From: Sphingopyxis yananensis
Lineage (GTDB): Bacteria; Pseudomonadota; Alphaproteobacteria; Sphingomonadales; Sphingomonadaceae
Direction: 5' to 3'
Assembly: GCF_020687785.1 (NCBI RefSeq)
Contig: NZ_JAJEWI010000010.1
Coordinates: 1-64,000 of the forward strand
DNA: 64,000 bases
Shown: positions 34,301-43,408 of the stretch, piece after piece
Layout of the letters: each line of letters opens with the position of its first letter
How positions within the stretch are numbered: the stretch's first letter is position 1
Position numbers and translations under genes: made by a program
The notes under the pieces: model-generated
What the model saw: only the letters and a program-made list of their open reading frames with translations
Told to the model about the DNA's origin: nothing
The model's database searches: none

Positions 34301-35671
34301 TTAGCCTTGGGCCGTGCTGGCTGCATGAATGCGGGCCGTATCGCGTTGATAATGGGTTGATGCGCGCAAGAATAAAGCACCGCCCACCAAGGTTAGGCCG
34401 CTCATCCCTAGCAGGCTGACCCGCAGCGCATCTTCGCCAAAGTGCATGCCTAAAGCGTCACTGACCAAACCAGCCAGCACGGGGCCTAAAGCGCTGCCGA
34501 CCACATTGATGACAACGATCAATACAGCCGCTGCTTGGGTGCGTCGTTCAGGCGCGAAAAGTTGGGCGACACTTGCAAAACCCGGCCCCATCCATGCAGC
34601 GCTCAAAAAGCCACTGATCAGCATATAAATGCCCACGACCGGAATGGAAAAGCCGCCAACCTTCAAGGCTTGGCCCGCAGGCATCGTAAACATTAGCCAA
34701 AAGATGGGGAAGGACATCATAAAGAATAATGCGGGCAGGCGTAATTGCCATGCTGGGTTGCGGCGCACGAGCCGGTCCACCATGGCCCCGCTGGAAAAGC
34801 TGCCCAATACACCGCCGATAGTTGAGCAAATGCCCAATAATATTCCAGCCTCCGCCGCAGACATTTCATGCGATCGCATCAGAAAAGTGGGCATCCAGAT
34901 GGAGCCAGCATAGCCGAAAATATTGAAGATGCCGATCGCCAAAGCCATTAGGCGCAACGATTTTATACTCCAGAATTCCTTCATCACGGCCCACGAACTG
35001 GCCGAATTTTTCTTTTCCGCCATTTGCGCAGAAAAGGCTGCCGTGCGCTTGGGGCCTGTTAACCAGATCAGCAGCGCCAAAGGCAGTCCCGCGAAAGCCA
35101 TAGCATAAAAGGCCCAGCGCCAACCAAAGGTGGACGCTAGATAGCCGCCCCCCGCAAGGCCCACGACCAAGCCGAAATAGGGTGCCGCGCCTAAAAAGCC
35201 CAAGGCCGTTGATCGGCGATGCGGAGGGAAAAGCTGCGATACCATCGATTGCGAAGGCGGCATTGCCCCAGCCTCACCCGCGCCCACGATAAAGCGGGAA
35301 ATGGTAAGTTGCAGGGCGTTGCTCGCTGCGCCGCAGGCGCTCGTTGCAAGGCTCCATGTCGTAATAGAGGCCGCCAAAATCCTGCGCCGTGACCAACGAT
35401 CCGCCAGACCAGCCAAGGGCATGGCGAATAGCAGATAGCTGATGGTGAAGGCTGGCCCTGCTATCAGCCCCAAGCTGCTGTCGCTGATCTGAAATTCCTT
35501 TTGAATGGCGGGCATCGCAATGGAGAAAATATAGCGATCAGCATAGCTCATCACATTGGCGGCGGTGAGCAAGATCAAGATATAAATCGCATAAGCGGTG
35601 CTGCTGGGGCCGGTAGGCTCTTGCGCGCTGGGCTGCGTGGTGTCGGTTCTGTTTTCTTCTGTTAACGACAT
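34301..35671 (-). CDS. major facilitator superfamily transporter
   Basis: A 456-residue, 12-segment inner-membrane transporter. The start is the ATG at 35671 behind GGGGGAGAA. Typical MFS signatures are PAIQKEFQISDSSLGLIAGP in the first helices, GLADRWSRRRILAASITTWS in the loop between helices 2 and 3, and GAGEAGAMPPSQSMVSQLFP. The subgroup resembles the anion:cation symporter/aromatic-acid type often called spinster-like. It lies 23 bases after BVMO-2, so the two are an operon and the protein may carry the BVMO substrate or its product. Confidence 0.9.
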   Translation of the reverse strand: MSLTEENRTDTTQPSAQEPTGPSSTAYAIYILILLTAANVMSYADRYIFSIAMPAIQKEFQISDSSLGLIAGPAFTISYLLFAMPLAGLADRWSRRRILAASITTWSLATSACGAASNALQLTISRFIVGAGEAGAMPPSQSMVSQLFPPHRRSTALGFLGAAPYFGLVVGLAGGGYLASTFGWRWAFYAMAFAGLPLALLIWLTGPKRTAAFSAQMAEKKNSASSWAVMKEFWSIKSLRLMALAIGIFNIFGYAGSIWMPTFLMRSHEMSAAEAGILLGICSTIGGVLGSFSSGAMVDRLVRRNPAWQLRLPALFFMMSFPIFWLMFTMPAGQALKVGGFSIPVVGIYMLISGFLSAAWMGPGFASVAQLFAPERRTQAAAVLIVVINVVGSALGPVLAGLVSDALGMHFGEDALRVSLLGMSGLTLVGGALFLRASTHYQRDTARIHAASTAQG

Positions 35672-35694
35672 AAAATTCTCCCCCAATTGCGGGA

Positions 35695-37689
35695 TTAAGC
35701 AGCGTTAGCTCCGGCCACGGGCTGTACAGCGAGCGGCGTAAAGTCGCCCTGTTGCAATGCGAAATCCGGCCAATGAGGGGCTCGGGTTTCCGACCAATAA
35801 TCAAGTAAACGAAATGGCCAAGACCCAATCACACGGCCTTTGCTGTTGCGATAATAGCTATTGGCCAGCGGGTGGGTCCAAATCATCTTGGGCATTTGCG
35901 ATTGGACGCGGTCTTGGAACGCGTCGTGGGCAGCTTGTGTGGGGGCCATGGCCTTCGCGCCATTCTCCAGCAGGTAATCGAGGGATTCCACGATATAATT
36001 GATCTGCGTTTCAGCGACCAGATTTACGCCCGCGCCATGATTGGGTGCGCTATTTGGACCCAATATATGAAAATAATTAGGGAAGTTTGGGATCATGAGG
36101 CCCAAATAAGCCTGTGGATCTTCCTCGCCCCATTCATCCTGAATATTGCGTTCACCTTCGCCGATCACATCCATAAAGCCGGCCATGCGCGAGACATTAT
36201 ATCCCGTGGCAAAGATGATGACGTCGACCGCGTGAAAGTTGCCATCGGCCATTTTTATGCCATCGGCGGTAATTTCCGCAATCGCGCTCGTTTCTAGTGC
36301 GACATTGTCTTTCATGAACATCCTGAGCCAATCCGTATCCATCACGATGCGTTTGGAAAATACAGGGCTGTTGGGTGTCAATTTTTCGATCAAATCTGGA
36401 CGGCCCGCCAATTTATTGTTCATATTGCAGAGGCAATATTGGCGCAGATATTCATTTTCTTGCGATACCGATGGGCTATCGGCGGGCCACTCTGGATCTT
36501 TGATAAGGTTGGAATAAAGGCCATCCGAACCCGTCCAATAAATGCCAAATCGGAACCATTCGAGATAATAAGGGATATTCTGCATCGCCCATTGCACCGC
36601 TGGGGCAACTGGCGCGCCTGCGGTGGCGTTGGGCACAACCCAGTGGCCAGAGCGTTGAAATACCGTCAGACTAGCGACCTGACCGGCAATGGCTGGGCCG
36701 CATTGTGCTGCGCTGGCACCCGTTCCGATCATGGCAACCCGCTTGCCGCGCAAATCCAGTTCGTCATCCCAATCGGCGGTGTGCAGCATTTGACCCGAAA
36801 AACTATCGCGGCCCATAATGTCGGGGAATTGCCAGCGGCTTAGGCGGCCATGTGCGTTAATCACCGCATGGGCTGATATAGTCTGCTCTGTACCGTCTGG
36901 GCGGATCACACTGGCGTGCCACAAGCCGCGAACGGCATCCCAGCGCAACGATTCTACGCGATGATTGAAACGGATGCGATCGCGCAGTCCAAATTGATGT
37001 GATACGGCGATCAAATAGTCGCGCATTTCCGGTCCCTTGGGCGTATAAGTTGACCAATTGGGATTTTGCGCAAAGGAAAAGCTGTAAAAGTGGCTGGGCG
37101 TGTCAACGCCTGCGCCAGGGTAGCGAGCGGTAAACCATGTACCGCCAACCTCTGGTAATTTTTCGATGATTTCGAAATCATAGCCCGTCTCAGCGAGCTT
37201 AATGCCGGCCGCCAACCCGGAAATCCCCGCGCCTATAACGAGCACTTTTACTTGGGAAGGCTGTTTTTGCCGCGCGGCCCGTTTGCTGCGGTCCACTTGA
37301 CCACCCAGACCGCTTTGTTCGAGCAGCAACGGAATAAATTCCGCAGCAACGGGTTCGCCCATGCCGGTCGTCATAATATTTTGTAAATGCTGTGTCGGCG
37401 GTATGGGCGGCAATTGGTCATCGGACTGGGTTAGAAAGAGGCGCATTTTCTCGCGTAGTTCATCCGCCAGCTCCGAGGGAATATCTGTCATTTGGCCAGA
37501 GGTGATGCTGTGAATATGGGGCTGGAAGCGTGCCAATATTTCTTGGTCACCGCTTAGATGGGCATAGGTCATCAATAAGCTTGGCAAGTCAGACTGCGTC
37601 AGTGCATCGCGCAAATTTTCGTTGTCTTCTAGTGGTAAATGACGCGCTTCACCGCCGCTACGCGACCAGCCCTGATTAGAGCTTTGCAT
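35695..37689 (-). CDS. Baeyer-Villiger monooxygenase, HAPMO-like (BVMO-2)
   Basis: A 664-residue paralog of BVMO-1. The ATG at 37689 is chosen because GGGAGAAG lies four bases upstream; an earlier in-frame start at 37710 would contain that signal. Motifs: VLVIGAGISGLAAGIKLAET, EVGGTWFTARYPGAGVDTPS, fingerprint FSGQMLHTADWD (Asp replaces Pro at the last position, as in many HAPMO relatives), and VAMIGTGASAAQCGPAIAG. The N-terminal extension of about 150 residues is kept. It forms an operon with the MFS gene and diverges from TetR-1, with a perfect palindromic operator in the gap. Confidence 0.92.
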   Translation of the reverse strand: MQSSNQGWSRSGGEARHLPLEDNENLRDALTQSDLPSLLMTYAHLSGDQEILARFQPHIHSITSGQMTDIPSELADELREKMRLFLTQSDDQLPPIPPTQHLQNIMTTGMGEPVAAEFIPLLLEQSGLGGQVDRSKRAARQKQPSQVKVLVIGAGISGLAAGIKLAETGYDFEIIEKLPEVGGTWFTARYPGAGVDTPSHFYSFSFAQNPNWSTYTPKGPEMRDYLIAVSHQFGLRDRIRFNHRVESLRWDAVRGLWHASVIRPDGTEQTISAHAVINAHGRLSRWQFPDIMGRDSFSGQMLHTADWDDELDLRGKRVAMIGTGASAAQCGPAIAGQVASLTVFQRSGHWVVPNATAGAPVAPAVQWAMQNIPYYLEWFRFGIYWTGSDGLYSNLIKDPEWPADSPSVSQENEYLRQYCLCNMNNKLAGRPDLIEKLTPNSPVFSKRIVMDTDWLRMFMKDNVALETSAIAEITADGIKMADGNFHAVDVIIFATGYNVSRMAGFMDVIGEGERNIQDEWGEEDPQAYLGLMIPNFPNYFHILGPNSAPNHGAGVNLVAETQINYIVESLDYLLENGAKAMAPTQAAHDAFQDRVQSQMPKMIWTHPLANSYYRNSKGRVIGSWPFRLLDYWSETRAPHWPDFALQQGDFTPLAVQPVAGANAA

Positions 37690-37775
37690 ATATCTTCTCC
37701 CAAATTTCAAGCGCCGACACGCGTTCGCGGTGGCCGCCTTATGGGGCAGCTATTGCCAAAGCTGGGCGTAAGCGC

Positions 37776-37807
37776 AATATTTTTCGAACGAATGGTCGAA
37801 AAATATT
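37776..37807. promoter_or_regulatory. palindromic operator between BVMO-2 and TetR-1
   Basis: AATATTTTTCGA and TCGAAAAATATT are exact reverse complements around eight bases. It lies in the divergent promoter of BVMO-2 and TetR-1, 79 bases before the TetR-1 start. A nearly identical left arm with the same spacing appears upstream of TBDR-3 at 38841. Confidence 0.75.
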
Positions 37808-37886
37808 TATGGGCCGAACCAATGCACCGCCATGGCTTTTCGTCCGCGCTTGTTTCGGGCATGAAGGAGGTAGTGCCAATGGCAGC

Positions 37887-38669
37887 ATGAGCAGGAAATT
37901 GACGAAAAGCGTGACCGATTACATTGAAAACAACCCGCCTAAGGCCCGAGCACGGGGGCGTCCGCGCCGGTTGGAGCTGGATAAGATTATTGATGCTGCG
38001 CTGCATATCGGTTTGAACAAATTGACCATGGCGTCGGTCGCAGAGCATTTGGGCGTCGGTAAGGCGGTGCTTTATGGCTATGTTGCCAATCGGGAAGAAT
38101 TGGTACGAATCGCCGCATCGCGCGCCTCAAGCCGTTATGCCTTTCCGCAGGATGAGCATGATCATTGGGCCATTTGGACGCTTCGTTACTGCCAAGCTTT
38201 GTTTGATGTATTGAGCCAAGATGGCGATATGTTGGAGTTCTGGCTGAACGGCCAGCAGTCGATGACCATTGAGATTGACTCGACGGAAATGTGGCTTCGC
38301 ATTTTGAGCCGGGCTGGCATCCGGCCCTTAACTGTGCTGCAAGTGCGGCGAGGGGCGTCGCACTTGGTGATCGGTGCGGCGGGTGCTGCCAAACGGGCAA
38401 GGGCGCTATGTGATTTGGGGCGCAGCCGCTCGCAAGTGATGCCGAAAATTATTGCAGGTCGATCTAAAAGGGTCGCGCCCTTGATCCATGAGTTAAAGGG
38501 TGAGATCGGCCGCGACGATCAGCATGATGGGTGGGAGAATCATCTGTTCTGGCTGCTCTGCGGTGCAATTGGTCATGCCGCTGGACCGATATTTGAAGCC
38601 CATGCTCACGGCCCCGCCGCCGGTGATTATGATGCGCTGTTTCGTCTGTTACCCGCAGCACTAAATTGA
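37887..38669 (+). CDS. TetR-family regulator (TetR-1)
   Basis: A 260-residue regulator. ATG at 37887 (MSRKLTKSVTDYIENN) is the first start giving a usual N terminus; AAGGAGG lies about 17 bases upstream, further than ideal. DNA-binding region: ARGRPRRLELDKIIDAALHI, LNKLTMASVAEHLGVGKAVL, YGYVANREELVRIAASRASS. It is a clear paralog of TetR-2 (42634), sharing GRPRRL, LTM..VA..LGV, VLYGYVAN and ELVR. The adjacent palindrome and its copy before TBDR-3 suggest that it controls BVMO-2/MFS, itself and TBDR-3. Confidence 0.87.
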   Translation: MSRKLTKSVTDYIENNPPKARARGRPRRLELDKIIDAALHIGLNKLTMASVAEHLGVGKAVLYGYVANREELVRIAASRASSRYAFPQDEHDHWAIWTLRYCQALFDVLSQDGDMLEFWLNGQQSMTIEIDSTEMWLRILSRAGIRPLTVLQVRRGASHLVIGAAGAAKRARALCDLGRSRSQVMPKIIAGRSKRVAPLIHELKGEIGRDDQHDGWENHLFWLLCGAIGHAAGPIFEAHAHGPAAGDYDALFRLLPAALN

Positions 38670-38840
38670 TTGTTTCGCGATAGTGTTGCGGCATGTGGAT
38701 TGACTGTATCCGCTTATCCATATGAAACTAAGATGTAAAAAATCCGTCTGTGTGAATGGCGGGTGGATTTGCCAACCATGATGGTGTGACATTTCCTGCC
38801 CTTGCGAAAAGGTGAAATTGATACGAAAAAAGTATCGGTT

Positions 38841-38873
38841 AATATTTTTCGAATCGTCGGTCGTAAAATAATT
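38841..38873. promoter_or_regulatory. copy of the AATATTTTTCGA operator upstream of TBDR-3
   Basis: AATATTTTTCGA is identical to the left arm at 37776, followed by eight bases and the imperfect right arm TCGTAAAATAATT. It lies about 215 bases before TBDR-3. Apart from this and a CCGCCAAT hairpin at 39024-39042 the 418-base gap shows no gene. Confidence 0.65.
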
Positions 38874-39087
38874 GTATTCGTCGAAAGCCTAGCTTAGCCC
38901 TCTCCAAAATCAAGACAATGAAGGGCCAGCTAAAGCGCGTGGCCCATGGGCAAGAGGATGGGGCGAAATCGCAAGCCAGATCAAAAAATGTCTGTGGTGC
39001 AAGGCGCTGTTTTGCGCGCGGGGCCGCCAATCCGATTGGCGGTTTGGCGGCTGTTTTACGATGGATTCGACGGGGAGAGATTGAGTT

Positions 39088-41601
39088 ATGAATAAGGATT
39101 TGTGCGCAATTTTGTTGGCTGGAGCGGCGTCTGTTGCCATGCTGATGCCAGCGGCAGCCGATGCGTCAGAAGCAGATACGGCGGCCACTAGCGGGAGCCA
39201 TGGCTTAGAAGATATTGTGGTTACGGCCAACCGCCGCGCTGAGCGCAGCCAAGATGTGCCAATCATGATTAGCGCCTTTTCGAGCCAAGATCTTGAGAAG
39301 ATGAATATCAGCGAAGCCCAAGATCTTTATGGTACGGTGCCTTCTTTGGTTGTTGGTACGCAAGGCACCTCCAGCCGCGATGTTCAGTCATTCTCTATTC
39401 GTGGGCAATCTACCGGATTTTTGGCGCTGCCATCCGTAGCGACCTATTTCAGCGAAGTCCCGCTGGTCGCTACGATCAGCTTGCCGTTGCAAGGCGGCCC
39501 AGGCAATTTTGTTGATCTGGAAAATTTGCAGGTGCTGTCGGGTCCGCAGGGTACGCTATTTGGACGTAACACGACGGGCGGCGCGGTCTTGTTGACGCCC
39601 AAGCGCCCAACCAACGACCTGGAAGGTTATGTTCAAGGCTCTATTGGGTCATATGATCTTCAGAATATTGAAGGTGCCATCAACCTGCCCATCGTCGAAG
39701 ATAAGCTGATGGTTCGCGTGACTGGTGCTTATTATGACCGCCGTGGTTTCACCAAGGATTTGGTTTGGGACAAATGGCGTGACGACCAGCATTGGTATAT
39801 GGGCCGTGTGGGTATCCAATTTAACCCCACCGAAACCATTTCGAATAATCTAACGGTGTTTGGTGCGCGTACGCGTAATAATGGTGCTGGTTACATCCAT
39901 AAAGGATTTAACTATAATGCGCGGGCTGTCGCGGCTTGCGGTTATTTTGGCAATTGTGACGTTTACGAACGACAAACAGAAATCGCCAACCAAATTGGCC
40001 CCCGCAAGACGCGCTTAAGCCATGACGTTTACACCAATATCGACAGTTTCGGAGCCGTTAACAGCACGGATATCGAACTGGGCGCCAATTTGACCCTGCG
40101 GAACATCATCAGTTATCAAAACATCAAGGTTGATTATGCCGGTGATACCGATGGTACGCCGTTGCAATTCTATCAATTGACGCAAAATGCGAAGTTCCCT
40201 GACTTCCCGATCAAGGGATTGTCGGACGAATTTGGGATTGCGCCAAATGGTTTCGTCAATGGCGGGAAAACGACCCACCCCCGTGACCATGTGAAGCAAT
40301 TCAGTGAAGAATTGCAGCTACAAGGCAAATTGCTTGACGGTAATTTGGACTTCGCTATCGGCGCATTTTATCTGGACGCTACGCCCGTTGGCGATTGGGA
40401 ATCCTATACCGTACAATTCTGCTCCGCTGGTGCGACAGGGCAGGCATATACTGGGGGAGCGGATTGCCGCCCGAGCCGCGGTATTGGCGGCGTATCCAAT
40501 AAATCGCGCGCTGTTTATGCGCAGGGGACGTTGAATTTCGCAGCGCTTTCAGAAGCTCTGACGGATCTGCGATTTACCGCTGGTTATCGCTATACGTGGG
40601 ACCGTATCGAAGGCTTTAGCCGCACGTGGACAGACCTGCCCGGTGGCCTTGTGGATTGCACGCTGAAAGGTGGCGCACCGACCGATAATGTCGAGGATTG
40701 CACCTTTACCGCTCATTTGAAGTCTAAGGCTCCAACATGGACGGCTATTTTGGACTATAAGCCCACACGTGGCCTGATGCTCTATGCCAAGGCTACGCGC
40801 GGCTATAAGGCTGGCGGTTTCAACAATGTGGCCGTGTCCGAACAATATCGCACGTTCGAGCCAGAGCGTTTGACCAGCTATGAAGCGGGCTTCAAATCGG
40901 ACTGGCGCCTAGCTGGTGCTCCGGGTCGTTTAAACATGACCTATCACTATGCAGACTATTCGAATATTCAGCGTCCAGGTGCTGATTTTAATCCAACGAC
41001 TGGGGCGGGCGGTGCGAGCATTTTGGCTGCTGCGGCGACCATTCAAGGACTGGAAGCGGAAGCGTCGATCAGCCCTTGGCCTGGTTTGACCATCGGTGGT
41101 ACGCTGACCCACACGGACGCCGAATATACGGATTATAGTTTCCGGACCCTTGGCGGAGATATTGGTTGTAAAGCGGGTGGTGGTTTCGAGCAGGTAGCGG
41201 CTGGGGGTATGGTCGACGCAAGCTGTATGCCATTCCAATATGTCATGCCTTGGATGTATAATATCCATGCGGATGCGAATCTGCCCTTGGGTAATGGTTT
41301 GGGCGATTTGAACTTCTATGTCGGTTATTCGCACTTTTCTGGTCAACCAACCGCGCCGGCAAGTGATCCTAGCTTCCAGCCTGGTTCGACTTTGGAGGCT
41401 TATGGCTTGCTGAATGCGTCGGTGGATTGGCGTAATGTGGCACAATCAGGCTTCGACTTGGGCCTGTTTGTGACCAACGCGACCAACAAGCTTTATCGCG
41501 TCACCAACACCAATATTTACAATGATATCGGTGTGTGGGGCGTGCTGTATGGCGAACCGCGGATGTTTGGTATGAAGCTGCGCTATAGCTTTGGCCGTTA
41601 A
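39088..41601 (+). CDS. TonB-dependent outer-membrane receptor (TBDR-3)
   Basis: An 837-residue paralog of TBDR-1. Signal peptide of about 26 residues (MNKDLCAILLAGAASVAMLM to AAADA), TonB box DIVVTANRRAERSQDVPIMI, plug with QSFSIRGQSTGFLALPSVAT and LSGPQGTLFGRNTTGGAVLL, and a barrel ending GEPRMFGMKLRYSFGR. Differences from TBDR-1 are concentrated in the extracellular-loop regions, as expected when paralogs take different ligands. GGGGAGAG precedes the ATG. It is followed by a strong terminator. Lies next to TetR-1 and shares its operator. Confidence 0.92.
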   Translation: MNKDLCAILLAGAASVAMLMPAAADASEADTAATSGSHGLEDIVVTANRRAERSQDVPIMISAFSSQDLEKMNISEAQDLYGTVPSLVVGTQGTSSRDVQSFSIRGQSTGFLALPSVATYFSEVPLVATISLPLQGGPGNFVDLENLQVLSGPQGTLFGRNTTGGAVLLTPKRPTNDLEGYVQGSIGSYDLQNIEGAINLPIVEDKLMVRVTGAYYDRRGFTKDLVWDKWRDDQHWYMGRVGIQFNPTETISNNLTVFGARTRNNGAGYIHKGFNYNARAVAACGYFGNCDVYERQTEIANQIGPRKTRLSHDVYTNIDSFGAVNSTDIELGANLTLRNIISYQNIKVDYAGDTDGTPLQFYQLTQNAKFPDFPIKGLSDEFGIAPNGFVNGGKTTHPRDHVKQFSEELQLQGKLLDGNLDFAIGAFYLDATPVGDWESYTVQFCSAGATGQAYTGGADCRPSRGIGGVSNKSRAVYAQGTLNFAALSEALTDLRFTAGYRYTWDRIEGFSRTWTDLPGGLVDCTLKGGAPTDNVEDCTFTAHLKSKAPTWTAILDYKPTRGLMLYAKATRGYKAGGFNNVAVSEQYRTFEPERLTSYEAGFKSDWRLAGAPGRLNMTYHYADYSNIQRPGADFNPTTGAGGASILAAAATIQGLEAEASISPWPGLTIGGTLTHTDAEYTDYSFRTLGGDIGCKAGGGFEQVAAGGMVDASCMPFQYVMPWMYNIHADANLPLGNGLGDLNFYVGYSHFSGQPTAPASDPSFQPGSTLEAYGLLNASVDWRNVAQSGFDLGLFVTNATNKLYRVTNTNIYNDIGVWGVLYGEPRMFGMKLRYSFGR

Positions 41602-41609
41602 GTCAATTG

Positions 41610-41646
41610 GGGTCGCAGGGAGAAATATTCCTGCGGCCCATTTTTT
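41610..41646 (+). terminator. Rho-independent terminator after TBDR-3
   Basis: GGGTCGCAGG pairs with CCTGCGGCCC (one mismatch) around ten bases and is followed by six T. Confidence 0.85.
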
Positions 41647-41674
41647 ATGCTCTCCCCCTTATAGTTTAACTGGA

Positions 41675-42637
41675 ATGCAGCGCATGAGACAGCGGGTTCA
41701 GCCCCATGCGGTGACGCCGCTGGCCAGTATCAGCGCCAACCCTCTCTTGGGAATCTGGCTTCGTCTCAGTGGAGTGGCCGCATTTGCCGCAATGATGGCT
41801 TTGCTGAAATTCGGCATGTCTCATGGCGCTGCGATGAGCGATGTTTTATTCTATCGTAATGCTTTTGCCATACCGGTTATTCTACTGTGGGTATGGCAAT
41901 TGGGCGGAATTTCTGTGGTGCGCACGCCACGCGTGAAGGCGCATATGCTGCGCGGCGGATTGGGCTTTATGGTCATGTGCTGCACTTTTGCAGCGCTCGA
42001 CTTGTTACCTTTGGCGCAGGCAACCGCGATTGGATTTTTGGCGCCGATTTTCGCCACATTGATGGCGGCGTTTTTGCTGAAAGAAGCTGTGCGGCCGATT
42101 CAGGGCGCTGCTTTGCTGGTCGGTTTTGCAGGGATTTTGACCATAGTTCAGCCCAGCGCGGCGACGGCCCAAGGCCTAGGGCTCGTCATTGCGTTGATAG
42201 CGGCCTTTGGAACGGCGGGGGTGTCACTTTTGCTTCGGGAAATTGGCAAAGTGGAAAGTGCGATTACCACCGTTTTCTGGTTCACGATTTTTTCCACCGC
42301 TGTCACGACCATCCCCTATTTTCTGTGGCGAAGCCCTTTGAGCGATCTGGCTCTTTCTGCTTTGATATTGTCCGGTATTTTGGGCGGAGCCGCACAAATT
42401 TGCATCACCGCTTCGCTGCGCTATGCCCCGCTGGCCCTCTTGTCGCCTTTTGATTATGGGCAAATTTTATGGGCCGCTGCTTGGGCCTATCTGTTGTTTT
42501 CTCAGCCGATCACATCAGCCATGCTGTGGGGGGCGGCGTTGATTATTGTATCGGGTGCGATCAGCTTTCATCTGGGAAAAATCGCCGCGCTTCGCCCTTG
42601 TGCTGAACCAAAATTGCCGCCATCTCATGGTGTATGA
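41675..42637 (+). CDS. DMT-superfamily (EamA-domain) transporter
   Basis: About 320 residues in ten hydrophobic segments with two EamA repeats: LSGVAAFAAMMALLKFGMSH to LGFMVMCCTFAALDLLPLAQ in the first, and FGTAGVSLLLREIGKVESAI to LRYAPLALLSPFDYGQILWA in the second. Members export or import small metabolites. The start is uncertain between ATG at 41675 and 41684; the frame is open back to 41591 but overlaps the terminator of TBDR-3. The stop overlaps the ATG of TetR-2 (ATGA), so the two are translationally coupled. Confidence 0.85.
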   Translation: MQRMRQRVQPHAVTPLASISANPLLGIWLRLSGVAAFAAMMALLKFGMSHGAAMSDVLFYRNAFAIPVILLWVWQLGGISVVRTPRVKAHMLRGGLGFMVMCCTFAALDLLPLAQATAIGFLAPIFATLMAAFLLKEAVRPIQGAALLVGFAGILTIVQPSAATAQGLGLVIALIAAFGTAGVSLLLREIGKVESAITTVFWFTIFSTAVTTIPYFLWRSPLSDLALSALILSGILGGAAQICITASLRYAPLALLSPFDYGQILWAAAWAYLLFSQPITSAMLWGAALIIVSGAISFHLGKIAALRPCAEPKLPPSHGV

Positions 42638-43353
42638 ACCCCGCGCACGATAATATTCCCGCCCCAATCGCAAAGAAACGCAGCGGTCGGCCAAGGCGCT
42701 TGACCATTGATCAAGTGCTGGAGGCTGGCATGGCGCTGGGCCTTGAAAATTTGACGATGGGGGGCGTCGCAGCGAAGTTGGGCGTGCGGATTACGGTGCT
42801 GTATGGCTATGTGGCCAATAAGGATGAATTGGTGCGATTGGTGGCGATGCGCGCATCCCGTGATGTGGTTTTTCCAAAGGATCAGCAGCAAGATTGGCAG
42901 ACCTATGCTGTGCAGCACGGGCAAAGCCTTTTTTCGCTCCTGACGGGTTCGGGTCAGCTGATTTCCCAATATTTTTCAGGCGGATTGGGTCCGGAGCTTG
43001 AAATGGATCGGATGGAAGCTTGGCTGGAATTTATGACGGGCAGGGGCTTTTGTGCGGAGGAGGCGCTGCGGCTCTATCGCCAGTTGGGGGGGGTTGTTGT
43101 CGGCGGCGCGGTAACCCATTTACACTTGGCAGCGCTAAGCAAAGGCGGCACATCTTTTGCCCAAGCCGCCGCGCGGACGCTGGCGAAACGAGGAGCCAAT
43201 CAGGTGCCGCATTTGGCGTCTGTATATGACGATTTTGCTAGGCATGCGCCGGTGTGGGAAAGCAGTTTTTTAGCACTGCTGAAACAGGTGAGCGCAGAAC
43301 GGGGCGAAGCCAAAGATACGGATTATTGGAATGATCTTAGCGCCGCTTTTTAG
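42634..43353 (+). CDS. TetR-family regulator (TetR-2)
   Basis: A 239-residue paralog of TetR-1: GRPRRLTIDQVLEAGMALGL, ENLTMGGVAAKLGVRITVLY, GYVANKDELVRLVAMRASRD. The helix-turn-helix recognition region differs at several residues (RITVLYGY against GKAVLYGY), so its operator may be similar but not identical. The start codon overlaps the transporter stop. It converges on HxD...H B, whose upstream region holds a TTTTCGA-type repeat, a candidate target. Confidence 0.86.
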   Translation: MNPAHDNIPAPIAKKRSGRPRRLTIDQVLEAGMALGLENLTMGGVAAKLGVRITVLYGYVANKDELVRLVAMRASRDVVFPKDQQQDWQTYAVQHGQSLFSLLTGSGQLISQYFSGGLGPELEMDRMEAWLEFMTGRGFCAEEALRLYRQLGGVVVGGAVTHLHLAALSKGGTSFAQAAARTLAKRGANQVPHLASVYDDFARHAPVWESSFLALLKQVSAERGEAKDTDYWNDLSAAF

Positions 43354-43369
43354 CGTTGATACGGAATAG

Positions 43370-43404
43370 TGGAGGAGGTGTGATGACGCCTCCTCCAAGT
43401 TTTT
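43370..43404 (+). terminator. Rho-independent terminator after TetR-2
   Basis: TGGAGGAGG and CCTCCTCCA pair around ten bases and are followed by AGTTTTT. Symmetrical enough to serve also the convergent HxD...H B. Confidence 0.85.
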
Positions 43405-43408
43405 ATCT

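Noticed and set aside
37776-38873. CRISPR-like interpretation of the repeated AATATTTTTCGA segments
   Set aside because: Only two copies, over 1 kb apart and each part of a palindrome in a promoter; no regular spacing and no cas genes.
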